Source of the DNA: Yoonia sp.
GTDB lineage: Bacteria; Pseudomonadota; Alphaproteobacteria; Rhodobacterales; Rhodobacteraceae
NCBI RefSeq assembly: GCF_018402175.1
Contig: NZ_JAGYJK010000007.1
Span: forward strand, 86,598 to 150,597
Direction of reading: 5' to 3'
DNA: 64,000 nt
The notes beneath the pieces were generated by a model, which was not told the DNA's origin, ran no database searches, and worked only from the letters and a program-made list of their open reading frames with translations. The first letter of the stretch is position 1; each line of letters opens with the position of its first letter. Below are positions 1 through 8,947 of this stretch, in pieces. The position numbers and the translations under genes were made by a program.

Positions 1-219
1 GAATTTGCGCGGATCACTGATTTCAGGTTCGATCCCGCCCGTCGCCACCGCCTCACCCAGACGTTCCAGCGCATTGCGCGTCACGATCAGGCGCAGTTTT
101 TCGCGCGCGGGGTTTTCCAGCGCATCGCGCACGGCATGCAGGCCGAACAACCAGACGGTTTCCTGCGACGCCACGCGCTTGGCCTGTTCCTTGGCGATCA
201 CCCATGTCGGCTTTTTCAT
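1..219 (-). CDS. rlmB: 23S rRNA (guanosine-2'-O)-methyltransferase RlmB, N-terminal part (runs off the left edge)
   Basis: Only the first 73 codons are inside the window; the gene continues to the left. The protein starts MKKPTWVIAKEQAKRVAS and contains TVWLFGLHAVRDALENP. This resembles the N-terminal substrate-binding domain of TrmH/RlmB (SpoU-family) 2'-O-methyltransferases, where W-L-(F/Y)-G-x-H-A-V-x-A-L-x-N-P is characteristic. The catalytic SPOUT knot domain is not visible, so the exact RNA target is inferred from family and context. It reads away from the tRNA-Tyr gene; rlmB next to tRNA-Tyr is an arrangement I know from Rhodobacteraceae. Confidence 0.85.
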   Translation of the reverse strand, partial: MKKPTWVIAKEQAKRVASQETVWLFGLHAVRDALENPAREKLRLIVTRNALERLGEAVATGGIEPEISDPRKF

Positions 220-344
220 TCTGGCATCCGTCCTTGCTTTTCCTAGCCGATACGCGACATTGCACGCGCTGTGAAGAGGCAGGCCGAAACCCGCGACTTT
301 TGCGGTTGACGGCAATCGGGGCCGCAGGTAATCACCCCCGCAGT

Positions 345-428
345 GGGCGACAGGCCGCAAGGTGTGGCAGGGGACTGTAACTCCCTCGCGGAGACGCACG
401 CCAGGTTCGATTCCTGGGTCGCCCACCA
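345..428 (+). tRNA. tRNA-Tyr(GTA)
   Basis: The acceptor arms GGGCGAC (345-351) and GTCGCCC (418-424) pair fully, followed by discriminator A and an encoded CCA. The anticodon stem GGGGA/TCCCT encloses CTGTAAC, with anticodon GTA at 377-379. The T arm is CCAGG-TTCGATT-CCTGG. There is an extended variable arm (CGCGGAGACGCACG region), as expected for bacterial tRNA-Tyr, a class II tRNA of about 84 nt. Confidence 0.95.
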
Positions 429-507
429 CTTTCATCTTTTGCCTACTGTTACTGCGGCGCGTTTTCTCTTAGGGAAAGCGCGGTAAAAAGTGACAGGATT
501 TCGACCG

Positions 508-1493
508 ATGCCGCAGCCGTTCAATATCATGATCGTGGGTCAGGCCGGGCGGCTGCAATACGAGGCATTGGTCTTTGTGGCCAGTCTGCGCGCCCATGCA
601 CCGGGGTTTGCAGGGCGGATGATCGTGGCGGAACCGCAGCCGGGACCGCTGTGGCAGGATGATCCGCGCATGACCCCCGATATCACGGCGGCGCTGGTGG
701 AATTGGGGGCAGAGGTGATCCCTTTCACCGCGCGCCATTTCGGGCAAAGCTATCCGCATGGCAACAAGATCGAAGGCTTGCAGACCCTGCCCGCGGACGA
801 CGCCTTCGTGTTTTTCGACAGTGACACGCTGATCACCGGCGATATCAGCGCACTGCCATTCGATTTCACGCGCCCTGCCGCTTCGATGAACCGGACGGGG
901 ACATGGCCTGTCGAAGATCTCTATTGGCCGGGCTATACCGCGATCTGGAAATCGCTTTATGACAAATTCGGGCTGGATTTCGCGTCGTCACTGGACCTGT
1001 CGCAGCCGGATGAATTCTGGGAACGTTATCTTTATTTCAACGCAGGCTGGTTTTACGGGGCCGATCCGGCTGCAATTCGGCGCAGCTGTTCACCGAATAC
1101 GCCGTGGCGATCCGCGATGCACCGCCGCCCGAACTGGTGATCCAGCCGCTTGATCCCTGGCTCGATCAGGTGGCCTTGCCGCTGGTCATCCATGCCTTGG
1201 GGGGCGGCAGGCCAGATGCGGCGCTGGCGGGGCTGGATGGTGATCTGACCTGCCATTACCGGCTGTTGCCGCTGCTTTACGCGCGCGGCAGCGATGCCCA
1301 GATCGCGGCATTGGAACAGGTCTGCGCGCCCAACCAGATCAAGAAACACCTGCGCCAGCATCCGCCGTTCAAGCGGATGGTCTATCAGGGCCAGGGGCAA
1401 AAGGTACGCGCCCTGTTCGACAGGGCCAACCTGCCCCGCCATGAACGCGCGATCCGCAACCAGATCAGGGCGGCGGGATACTGGATGCGCTAG
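508..1493 (+). pseudogene. Glycosyltransferase-like protein, broken by a single-base frameshift near 1070-1085
   Basis: Two overlapping reading frames form one protein of about 328 residues. The first half (MPQPFNIMIVGQAGRLQYEA onward) has a Rossmann-like start and an acidic FFDSDTLITGDIS motif, which looks like the DxD metal/nucleotide-sugar motif of GT-A glycosyltransferases. The second half (FTEYAVAIRDAPPPELV to the C terminus AGYWMR) lies in another frame. From the ATG at 508 to the TAG at 1493 is 986 nt, one short of a multiple of three, so one base is missing between roughly 1060 and 1085. An upstream GTG at 490 is an alternative start. The acceptor is unknown and the family assignment is tentative. 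The frameshift may be real or an assembly error. Confidence 0.6.
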
Positions 1494-1597
1494 GCGGGTC
1501 GCTGCCTGCGTCACGTCACCCCAATGGCCACTGCGGCCACAATGTCATTCGCGCGCAATCAGGCAAGTGTCATGGTTTGTGGCGACAGCCCCGCCGA

Positions 1598-2011
1598 TCA
1601 GGCCGCGAAAACACCGCTTTCGGCGGCAAACCCCTTGATCTCGATCGGGTTGCCAGAGGGGTCGCGGAAAAACATCGTCCATTGTTCGCCCGGCTCGCCC
1701 TTGAACCGCACCGAAGGGGCAAGGATGAAATCGGTCTGCCGGTCTTCCAGACGGCCGGCAAGCCGGGTCCAGTCATCCAGCGGCAGCACCACACCGAAAT
1801 GCGGCATCGGCACCATGTGATCGCCCACCTTGCCGGTCGGCGCATTGGCAAAGGGTTCGCCTAGATGCAGGCTCAACTGATGGCCGAAAAAGTCGAAATC
1901 GACCCAGGTGTCGGTGGACCGGCCTTCGACGGCCCCCAGCGCGCCGGTATAAAACGCGCGGGCCTCGTCCAGATCGGTGACGTGATAGGCGAAATGGAAT
2001 GGCACAGGCAT
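1598..2011 (-). CDS. VOC-family (glyoxalase/dioxygenase-like) protein
   Basis: A 137-residue single-module vicinal-oxygen-chelate protein. It begins with a typical beta-alpha-beta unit (FHFAYHVTDLDEARAFYTGA) and ends with FFRDPSGNPIEIKGF, the usual closing motif carrying the second metal-ligand Glu. His in the first strand (AYHV), the mid-protein MPHFGV and the Glu in PIEIKG are candidate metal ligands. Members include glyoxalases, fosfomycin-type resistance proteins and ring-cleavage dioxygenases, and the substrate cannot be assigned here. It is transcribed divergently from metY, with about 160 bases between the starts. Confidence 0.85.
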   Translation of the reverse strand: MPVPFHFAYHVTDLDEARAFYTGALGAVEGRSTDTWVDFDFFGHQLSLHLGEPFANAPTGKVGDHMVPMPHFGVVLPLDDWTRLAGRLEDRQTDFILAPSVRFKGEPGEQWTMFFRDPSGNPIEIKGFAAESGVFAA

Positions 2012-2170
2012 GGGCGGCTCCTTGGGTTCTGCACGCCAATTTACACAGTCTGTGCTGCGAAGTCCAAGCCGGAAGTATCCTTTCGCCGCACAAGTCTTTT
2101 CGCGCGGCGCGCTGTTGTTTGCCCACCACTTTGGCCCTACACCTTTGGCAGTTCATTCAAAGGGAGAGAG

Positions 2171-3466
2171 ATGATGACAGACGCCCCCAGCTACGGTTTC
2201 GATACATTGCAAGTTCACGCAGGCGCGCGCCCTGATCCCGCGACAGGCGCACGGCAGGTGCCGATCTACCAGACCACCGCCTATGTGTTCCGCGATGCCG
2301 AACACGCCGCAGCACTCTTTAACCTGCAAGAGGTCGGATATATCTATTCGCGCCTGACCAACCCCACGGTCGCGGCCTTGCAAGAACGGATCGCCACGCT
2401 CGAAGGTGGCGTTGGCGGTGTGTGCTGTTCGTCGGGCCATGCGGCCCAGATCATGGCGCTGTTTCCGCTGATGGCACCGGGGCGCAATATCGTGGCGTCG
2501 AGCCGGCTTTATGGCGGCACGGTCACCCAGTTCAGCCAGACGATCAAACGCTTTGGCTGGTCGGCAAAATTCGTCGATTTCGACGATCACGCCGCGGTTG
2601 CCGCCGCCATCGACGATGACACCCGCGCGGTGTTTTGCGAAGCCATCGCCAACCCCGGCGGGCATATCACCGATCTGGACGCGATTTCCGCGATCTCGGA
2701 TGCGGCGGGCATTCCGCTGATCGTGGATAACACCACGGCGACACCCTATCTGTGCCGCCCGATCGAACATGGCGCGACACTGGTCGTCCATTCCACCACG
2801 AAATACCTGACCGGCAATGGTACCGTCACGGGTGGTTGCGTTGTGGACAGCGGCAAATTCGACTGGCGCGCCAATGACAAATTCCCGTCCCTGTCGCAGC
2901 CCGAACCCGCCTATCACGGGCTGACATTCGCGGAAACCTTTGGCCCGTTGGCATTCACCTTTCACGGCATTGCCATCGGGTTGCGCGATCTGGGCATGAC
3001 GATGAACCCGCAAGCCGCGCATTACACGCTGATGGGAATCGAGACGCTGTCGCTGCGGATGGACCGGCATGTGCAGAACGCACAGACCATCGCCAAATGG
3101 CTGCAGGATGATCCGCGCATTGATTATGTGACCTATGCGGGGCTGGACAGTTCCCCCTATGCGCATCTGGTGCCCAAGATCTGCCCCAAAGGCGCCGGTG
3201 CCTTGTTCACCATCGCGGTCAAGGGTGGCTATGACGCCTGCGTCAAACTGGTCGATAGCTTGGAAATATTCAGCCATGTGGCGAACCTTGGCGATACACG
3301 CTCGCTGGTGATCCATTCAGCCAGCACGACGCACCGGCAGTTGACGCCAGAGCAGCAAAAGGCCGCAGGGGCAGGCCCGAACATCGTGCGCTTGTCCATC
3401 GGGATCGAGGATGCCCGCGACCTGATCGCCGATCTGGATCAGGCGCTGGCCAAGGCTGTCGGCTAG
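2171..3466 (+). CDS. metY: O-acetylhomoserine sulfhydrylase / aminocarboxypropyltransferase
   Basis: 431 residues, a PLP enzyme of the Cys/Met-metabolism family. It makes homocysteine from O-acetylhomoserine and sulfide in methionine biosynthesis. The N terminus (FDTLQVHAGARPDPATGARQ) and the block IYQTTAYVFRDAEHAAALF are typical of the MetY branch. The PLP-binding lysine lies in VVHSTTKYLTGNG, and the C-terminal VRLSIGIED motif is intact. I chose ATG 2171 because GGGAGAGAG lies directly upstream; the frame stays open much further 5' but overlaps the VOC gene on the other strand. A strong intrinsic terminator follows the stop. Confidence 0.93.
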   Translation: MMTDAPSYGFDTLQVHAGARPDPATGARQVPIYQTTAYVFRDAEHAAALFNLQEVGYIYSRLTNPTVAALQERIATLEGGVGGVCCSSGHAAQIMALFPLMAPGRNIVASSRLYGGTVTQFSQTIKRFGWSAKFVDFDDHAAVAAAIDDDTRAVFCEAIANPGGHITDLDAISAISDAAGIPLIVDNTTATPYLCRPIEHGATLVVHSTTKYLTGNGTVTGGCVVDSGKFDWRANDKFPSLSQPEPAYHGLTFAETFGPLAFTFHGIAIGLRDLGMTMNPQAAHYTLMGIETLSLRMDRHVQNAQTIAKWLQDDPRIDYVTYAGLDSSPYAHLVPKICPKGAGALFTIAVKGGYDACVKLVDSLEIFSHVANLGDTRSLVIHSASTTHRQLTPEQQKAAGAGPNIVRLSIGIEDARDLIADLDQALAKAVG

Positions 3467-3486
3467 GCCTGTCGCAACAGGATCTG

Positions 3487-3518
3487 CCCGCCCTTGCCCT
3501 TGGCTTGGGCGGGTTTTT
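3487..3518 (+). terminator. Rho-independent terminator of metY
   Basis: The inverted repeat CCCGCCC (3487-3493) and GGGCGGG (3507-3513), with an internal TTGCC/GGCTT region, is followed immediately by TTTTT. It begins 21 bases after the metY stop codon. Confidence 0.85.
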
Positions 3519-3584
3519 GCTTTAGGATTTGGGGATCTGCGCAATAGCGTTCAGATGCGGCCTTCAACCTGCTAGACGCGGTAT

Positions 3585-5870
3585 ATGACACCCGATTTCG
3601 CCCTTTCGCTTTCGCATGCAGGCATTGATCTGCTGCAACGTACCGACACAGGATGGCGTCGTGTTGGGACGGCATCGCTGTCGTCGCGCGACATCGCGGC
3701 AGACTTGGCCGATCTGCGCGCCAAAGGGCAGGCGCTGGCACCTGACGGATTTTGCACCAAGCTTGTGATCCCGATGGAGCAGGTCAAATACCTTGCACTG
3801 GACACCGCGCAGACCACGCTGGCCGATATCACGCGGGCGCTGGACGGGACCACGCCCTATGCGCTGGACGCATTGGCGATTGATTTCGAACGCAGCAACG
3901 GGCGCACCCATATTGCCGCCGTCGCCCAAGACACCCTGCGCGAGGCCGAAGATTTCGCCGCGGCGCATGGGTTCAACCCCGTCGCCTTTGTCGCGGTGCC
4001 GGACCCTGACACTTTTGCGCAGGAAATCTTTTTTGGGCCCACCACGATGGCCGCCCGCGCTCTTGGCCCCGGTGTGACCGTGACCCGCGACAGCCTACCG
4101 GTCAGGTTGATCGGCACGCGGATCAAGGCGTATCTGCTAGAGCCGCATACAGCAGTCATTCCCTCTGCCGCGGCGTCTGACCCAGCCCAAGCGCCGTCGC
4201 TTGACCAGATCATCAGCGAATACCACCCGCAGGACAGACCCGCAGCTGTGGTGCCTGCACCGCCGCGCGTGGTTCTGTCTGCCGCAGTGCCTGCCGCACC
4301 GGACCATCTGGACCGGATCATCGGCGGCTATCACGCCCCCGCAATCCAGACCGAAGTCCCGATGATCGCCGTGCCTGCGCCCGGATCAATGCGGGCCGTG
4401 GTGCTAGGCGGGGTTATGGCGACAGTGTCAACGACGGCTTTGCGCTGGCCCACCTATCGGGTGGCGGGCGCGGCTGCGGCCAGCCTTGCCGCCTTGGGCA
4501 TGATCTGGTGGTTGCAATCAGGCCCCGTGCCCGTTGACGCCGTGCCCGTTGACGTACCCGTCACGGTCGCCGCACAATCTCAGATCAGCCCCAAAGCGGC
4601 GCAGCTCGACATCGCGATCGCGCCACCGGATCAGCAGGCTTTGGCACAAAGGCTGCCCGACGCTGACACCGCATTTGCCACCAGCCCGCCACCTTTGCCT
4701 TTGACGCCTGACGCGGCTGACAGCCCCGGCGGCGCGCCGCAACCCCCACCTGCGCGGGTCATGGCAACAACGCATGTCCTGAGCGCGGATCAGGCGCAAA
4801 CCGCCTATGCCGCGACAGGCGTCTGGCAGCGGCCACCGCGTTTTGTCGATCGGCCCTCTGCCGCCACGACCGAGGACGTCACTTGGCCAGCCATCACAGC
4901 TGCCCCCACCTCAGTGGCTGCGCCCCGCTTGGCTGATATTGAAACGCTGACAACCGATCTTGCCTTTGTGCCACCTGCGATCCCGCCTGCGGCTGATACT
5001 TTTTTTGACATTGACGAAGACGGCTTTGTGCGCGCAACCCCCGAAGGTACGCTGACGCCCCAAGGTATCGTCGTTTACGCTGGGCTACCGGACGTGCCGT
5101 TCCGCGTGCGGCCCGCCCTGCCCCCCAATACGGACGCCGCACAGGCCGATACCAGTGTCGCGGACATTCTGGTTGATATTGTCGTCATCCCTGGCCCGCC
5201 GCCAATTGTGCCACCCGTGCGCCCTGCGGCTGTCGAAGACAGGACAGCGGGCGGGGTGTCGTTGGCGGGATTGCAACCGGGTGCCACCGGACAGGATGCG
5301 ATCGACGATCTGGCACCACCCCCCGGTGCGATCCGCCCACGGGCACGCCCCGCCTTGCCTGCGTCCGTTACGGCGGCCAGCGAGATTGAGGCCGTTCTTG
5401 GCGGTATCGCGCTGGCGACGCCGAACCCGAGCGCCACCGGATCGGCCTTTGCAGTGACACGTTCACTGCGTCCGACCAGCAGGCCCAGCAATTTCGACCG
5501 CGTCGTCGCCGCGGCCCGCAGCCGCCAACAGCCCGCCGCAGCGCCATCGCCCGGTGCAATCGCCGCAGCACCTGCGCCACCGGTACAGGCCGCAGCCCCC
5601 GTCGCGCCGCAGAATTACGAACCCGTGCCGGGCGGCGTTGCCCGCGCCGCCACGCAGGACAGCGCGATCCGGCTGCGCGACATCAACCTGATCGGCGTCT
5701 ACGGGCAACCCAGCGCGCGGCGCGCACTTGTCCGGCTGGGCAACGGTCAATTTGTCCGCGTGCAGGTCGGCAGCGACCTAGACGGCGGGCAAGTGACCGC
5801 CATCGGTGAAAACGCGCTGAACTATGTCAAGCGCGGCACCACCTATGCGCTGCAGATCCCGCAGGGGTAA
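3585..5870 (+). CDS. Large membrane protein with PilM/GspL-like N terminus and PilP/GspC-like C terminus
   Basis: 761 residues, function unknown. Residues 1 to about 190 resemble the actin-like fold of PilM/GspL (DFALSLSHAGIDLLQR, later TKLVIPMEQVKYLALDT and ITRALDGTTPYALDAL). One predicted membrane helix lies around 295-311 (AAAASLAALGMIWWL). It is followed by a long Ala/Pro-rich stretch (about 315-690), probably disordered and periplasmic. The last 65 residues (IRLRDINLIGVYGQPSARRA, then VRVQVGSDLDGGQVTAIGEN) resemble the small beta domain of PilP or the GspC HR domain, which links inner membrane to secretin. It looks like a one-gene scaffold with the topology of a type II secretion/type IV pilus platform. 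No other pilus or secretion gene is next to it. Homologues in this family have been loosely labelled translation initiation factor 2, which the sequence does not support. Confidence 0.7.
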   Translation: MTPDFALSLSHAGIDLLQRTDTGWRRVGTASLSSRDIAADLADLRAKGQALAPDGFCTKLVIPMEQVKYLALDTAQTTLADITRALDGTTPYALDALAIDFERSNGRTHIAAVAQDTLREAEDFAAAHGFNPVAFVAVPDPDTFAQEIFFGPTTMAARALGPGVTVTRDSLPVRLIGTRIKAYLLEPHTAVIPSAAASDPAQAPSLDQIISEYHPQDRPAAVVPAPPRVVLSAAVPAAPDHLDRIIGGYHAPAIQTEVPMIAVPAPGSMRAVVLGGVMATVSTTALRWPTYRVAGAAAASLAALGMIWWLQSGPVPVDAVPVDVPVTVAAQSQISPKAAQLDIAIAPPDQQALAQRLPDADTAFATSPPPLPLTPDAADSPGGAPQPPPARVMATTHVLSADQAQTAYAATGVWQRPPRFVDRPSAATTEDVTWPAITAAPTSVAAPRLADIETLTTDLAFVPPAIPPAADTFFDIDEDGFVRATPEGTLTPQGIVVYAGLPDVPFRVRPALPPNTDAAQADTSVADILVDIVVIPGPPPIVPPVRPAAVEDRTAGGVSLAGLQPGATGQDAIDDLAPPPGAIRPRARPALPASVTAASEIEAVLGGIALATPNPSATGSAFAVTRSLRPTSRPSNFDRVVAAARSRQQPAAAPSPGAIAAAPAPPVQAAAPVAPQNYEPVPGGVARAATQDSAIRLRDINLIGVYGQPSARRALVRLGNGQFVRVQVGSDLDGGQVTAIGENALNYVKRGTTYALQIPQG

Positions 5871-5914
5871 GCAGCGCCAAGACCTGCTATTGCTTTTGCG
5901 CCTTTGAACGCTGG

Positions 5915-6925
5915 TCAGGCGTCGCTGACACCGGCCTCGGCGAAAGTGGCCATGCCGGAATGGCAGGCGATGGCCCCTTGCAGGATGGTGATGGCAAGCG
6001 CCGCGCCTGACCCTTCGCCCAGCCGCAGACCCAGCGACAACAGCGGCTGTTTGCCCAAGGCATCCAGCAGGGTCTGATGCGCGCCCTCAAGGCTGAGGTG
6101 GCCCGCGACGGTGTGATCCAGACCGGCGGGATGCAGTTTGTGCAGCACGCCCGCCGCCGCCGAACAAATGAAACCGTCCAAGATCACCGGTATCCGGTGC
6201 GCCCGTGCCGCGGCCATTGCACCGGCCATTGCCGCAATCTCGCGCCCGCCAAGACAGCGCAAAGCCTCCAGCGGGTCAGTCACGTCATGCAGGGCCAGCC
6301 CCGCATCCACCGCCGCCACCTTGCGTGCAAGGCCCGCATCATCGACGCCGGTGCCGCGCCCGGCCCAATCAGCGCCTGTGCCGCCAAACAGCGCCGCGGC
6401 AAGGGCTGCCGCCGACGTGGTGTTGCCGATCCCCATTTCGCCGGTGACCAGCAGGTCGGCGTCAGGATCGACCGCGGTCCAGCCGGTTTGCAAGGCGCTG
6501 ACCAGGTCACCTTCCGTCATCGCGGGGGCCTGGGTGAAATCGGCCGTCGGGGTGTCGAGCGATAATGCATGCACATCCATCCGCGCGCCTGCCGCCTTGG
6601 ACAGCTGGTTGATCGCCGCCCCGCCATGGTCGAAATTGGCGACCATCTGCGCCGTGACCTCTGGCGGGAAGGCCGACACACCCTGCGCGCAAACGCCGTG
6701 ATTGCCGGCAAAGATGATAACCTGTGGCGCGCGGATCGCCGGGCGTGGATCATTGCGCCAGCCTGCATACCAGATCGCCAGATCCTCCAACCGCCCCAAA
6801 GCGCCCTGCGGTTTGGTCAACTGGCCGTTGCGGTCGGTCGCACCGGCGATGGCACTGGCGTCAGGGGCGGTCAGATCGGCAAAGATCGCGCAGAATTCGG
6901 CAAGAGTGGTGAAAGGGGCTGTCAT
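5915..6925 (-). CDS. cobT: Nicotinate-nucleotide-dimethylbenzimidazole phosphoribosyltransferase
   Basis: 336 residues, close to the family length of about 340-360. The enzyme makes alpha-ribazole phosphate, the lower-ligand precursor of cobalamin. Diagnostic motifs are [18 protein letters not shown], the signature [19 protein letters not shown] and the C-terminal [14 protein letters not shown], including the late region of the catalytic glutamate. I used the ATG for [11 protein letters not shown] at 6925; a start 7 codons earlier (MLRNEDL) is possible. It is divergent from cobS across about 50 bases, so the pair probably shares a promoter region. Confidence 0.95.
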   Translation of the reverse strand: MTAPFTTLAEFCAIFADLTAPDASAIAGATDRNGQLTKPQGALGRLEDLAIWYAGWRNDPRPAIRAPQVIIFAGNHGVCAQGVSAFPPEVTAQMVANFDHGGAAINQLSKAAGARMDVHALSLDTPTADFTQAPAMTEGDLVSALQTGWTAVDPDADLLVTGEMGIGNTTSAAALAAALFGGTGADWAGRGTGVDDAGLARKVAAVDAGLALHDVTDPLEALRCLGGREIAAMAGAMAAARAHRIPVILDGFICSAAAGVLHKLHPAGLDHTVAGHLSLEGAHQTLLDALGKQPLLSLGLRLGEGSGAALAITILQGAIACHSGMATFAEAGVSDA

Positions 6926-6975
6926 CAGGTCCTCGTTGCGTAACATGTCCTGACTGTCTAACGATCAGGTCACAG

Positions 6976-7764
6976 ATGAAAAGAGCCGCAAGGGGCAAAC
7001 AATTGACCAATCCCGACAATCGTCTTTTTGCCGCCATCGACCTGCCTGCCGCATTGGGCCTTTTGACGCGGCTGCCGGTGCCCGTGGATGGGGCGGCAGC
7101 GACCGCGCGGGGCGCTGCGGCGGTCTGGGCCTATCCGCTGGCGGGCATGGTCGTGGGTGGGGTGCAGGCGCTGGTGATGGCGGTGCTGGTGTGGCTCGGT
7201 GTGCCGGCCGCGATCACGGCGGCGCTGGTGCTGGCGTTGGCGGTCAGCATGACGGGGGCGATGCACGAGGATGGTCTGGCCGACAGCGTCGATGGTCTGT
7301 GGGGCGGCTGGGACAAGACGCGCAGGCTGGCGATCATGAAGGACAGCCATATCGGCACCTATGGCGTGATCGCGCTGGTCCTGACGCTGGTGCTGCGCTG
7401 GACAGCGCTGGGGATGATTGCGGGCACGGGGGGCTTTGCGCTGGCGCTGGTCGTGGTTGCAGCACTCAGCCGTGCGGCCATGGTGGGCGTCATGGCCGCC
7501 CTGCCCCATGCCCGCGAAGACGGGCTGAGCCGCGCCGTCGGGCGACCTGCACCGCGTGTGGCTTGGGTGGCTGTAGGCATCGGCGCGGGGCTGGCGTTCG
7601 TGACGGGGTATCTGGGGCTAGTGGTGGTGGCGGCGACGGTTGCCGTGCTCTGGGCAATGATCGCGCGGGCCAAGATCGGCGGACAAACAGGTGATATTCT
7701 GGGCGCAACCCAGCAATGGGTCGAGGTCGCCTTGCTGATCGCGGTCGTCTCGGCGCTGGATTAA
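6976..7764 (+). CDS. cobS: Adenosylcobinamide-GDP ribazoletransferase (cobalamin synthase)
   Basis: 262 residues, a polytopic inner-membrane enzyme joining adenosylcobinamide-GDP to alpha-ribazole in the last steps of B12 assembly. LGLLTRLPVPV near the N terminus, the acidic HEDGLADSVDGLWGG loop and MKDSHIGTYGVIALV are CobS signatures. Hydrophobic segments fill the rest. It partners with CobT, encoded divergently. Its stop codon overlaps the end of the convergent FG-GAP protein gene by 4 bases. Confidence 0.95.
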   Translation: MKRAARGKQLTNPDNRLFAAIDLPAALGLLTRLPVPVDGAAATARGAAAVWAYPLAGMVVGGVQALVMAVLVWLGVPAAITAALVLALAVSMTGAMHEDGLADSVDGLWGGWDKTRRLAIMKDSHIGTYGVIALVLTLVLRWTALGMIAGTGGFALALVVVAALSRAAMVGVMAALPHAREDGLSRAVGRPAPRVAWVAVGIGAGLAFVTGYLGLVVVAATVAVLWAMIARAKIGGQTGDILGATQQWVEVALLIAVVSALD

Positions 7765-8488
7765 TCCGGCAGCGGGTCGCACCGCAGCGCCATGGCGAAA
7801 CTATCCGCGCCATCATGCCGCCCGATGTCGGTCTGCTGCAGGCGCCCGTCGTGCAACCGCGTGGCGATGATCCGTGACCAGTCGGCATTCGCGGTGATGA
7901 TGTCCGGCCCTTGCCCGCAATCGCGGATGCCACCGGCGATGTCGGTCTGTCCGATCCGGTGATTGGTCAGCCCGGGGGAACGGGCGATTTCGCGCAAGGA
8001 CCACACATCACCCGCCTGACTGATCCGCACCACGACCAGTTCGCGCGCCAGATGCGGGCGGTCGATATAGGCAATCTCGATCGCGCCGTCGCCGTCCAGA
8101 TCGGCAGCACCCGCCACGGCCAGCCAACGAAACCGTGTGCCGATATGTGGCCCCGCGACAAGCGGCTGCAATGCGCCGTCGCGCAGACCCCAAATCGCCA
8201 GTTGCGCGCCAAAGGTCTCGTGGCTTTGCACGACCATCACCTCTGCCGCGCCATCGCCGTTCAGATCAACCACGCGGGGGTTGGTATCTTCGAACACCAT
8301 CGGCGCGGGCCAGCGCGTGGCCAGTTGCCTGCCATCCGCCAATGTGACCGTAAGCGTGTCATGTTCACTGGGCGTGCCAAGCACGCCATGCGGATAGCGG
8401 TCGGTCGGGCCGGTCAGCCGCGCATCCGTGATCGTCTGCGCCTGCGCCAAGGCCGGAAAAACCGCCAAGGCCAGCAGGCACAGCCGCA

Positions 8489-8489
<1 letters not shown>
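7761..8489 (-). CDS. Exported FG-GAP/VCBS-repeat-like protein
   Basis: 242 residues with a clear Sec signal peptide (MRLCLLALAVFPALAQAQ, cleavage likely after AQA). Two calcium-binding-like repeats DLNGDGAAEVMVV and DLDGDGAIEIAYI have the D-x-D/N-x-D-G pattern of FG-GAP/VCBS beta-propeller blades. A periplasmic or surface location is inferred from the signal peptide; the role is unknown. Its ATG shares a base with the stop of the upstream ferredoxin gene (TGATG), indicating translational coupling, although a functional link to ferredoxin is not obvious. Confidence 0.75.

Positions 8490-8947
<458 letters not shown>

Noticed and set aside
2012..2170. SAM-II or similar riboswitch upstream of metY
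   Set aside because: Methionine genes of alphaproteobacteria often have one, but the conserved SAM-II sequence blocks and pseudoknot pairing are not present here.
1865..2170. Upstream extension of the metY frame
   Set aside because: It overlaps the VOC gene, lacks family similarity, and a good ribosome-binding site marks ATG 2171.
6926..6975. Cobalamin riboswitch between cobT and cobS
   Set aside because: The gap is only 50 bases and contains no B12 box; only a short CCTGA/TCAGG inverted repeat is seen.
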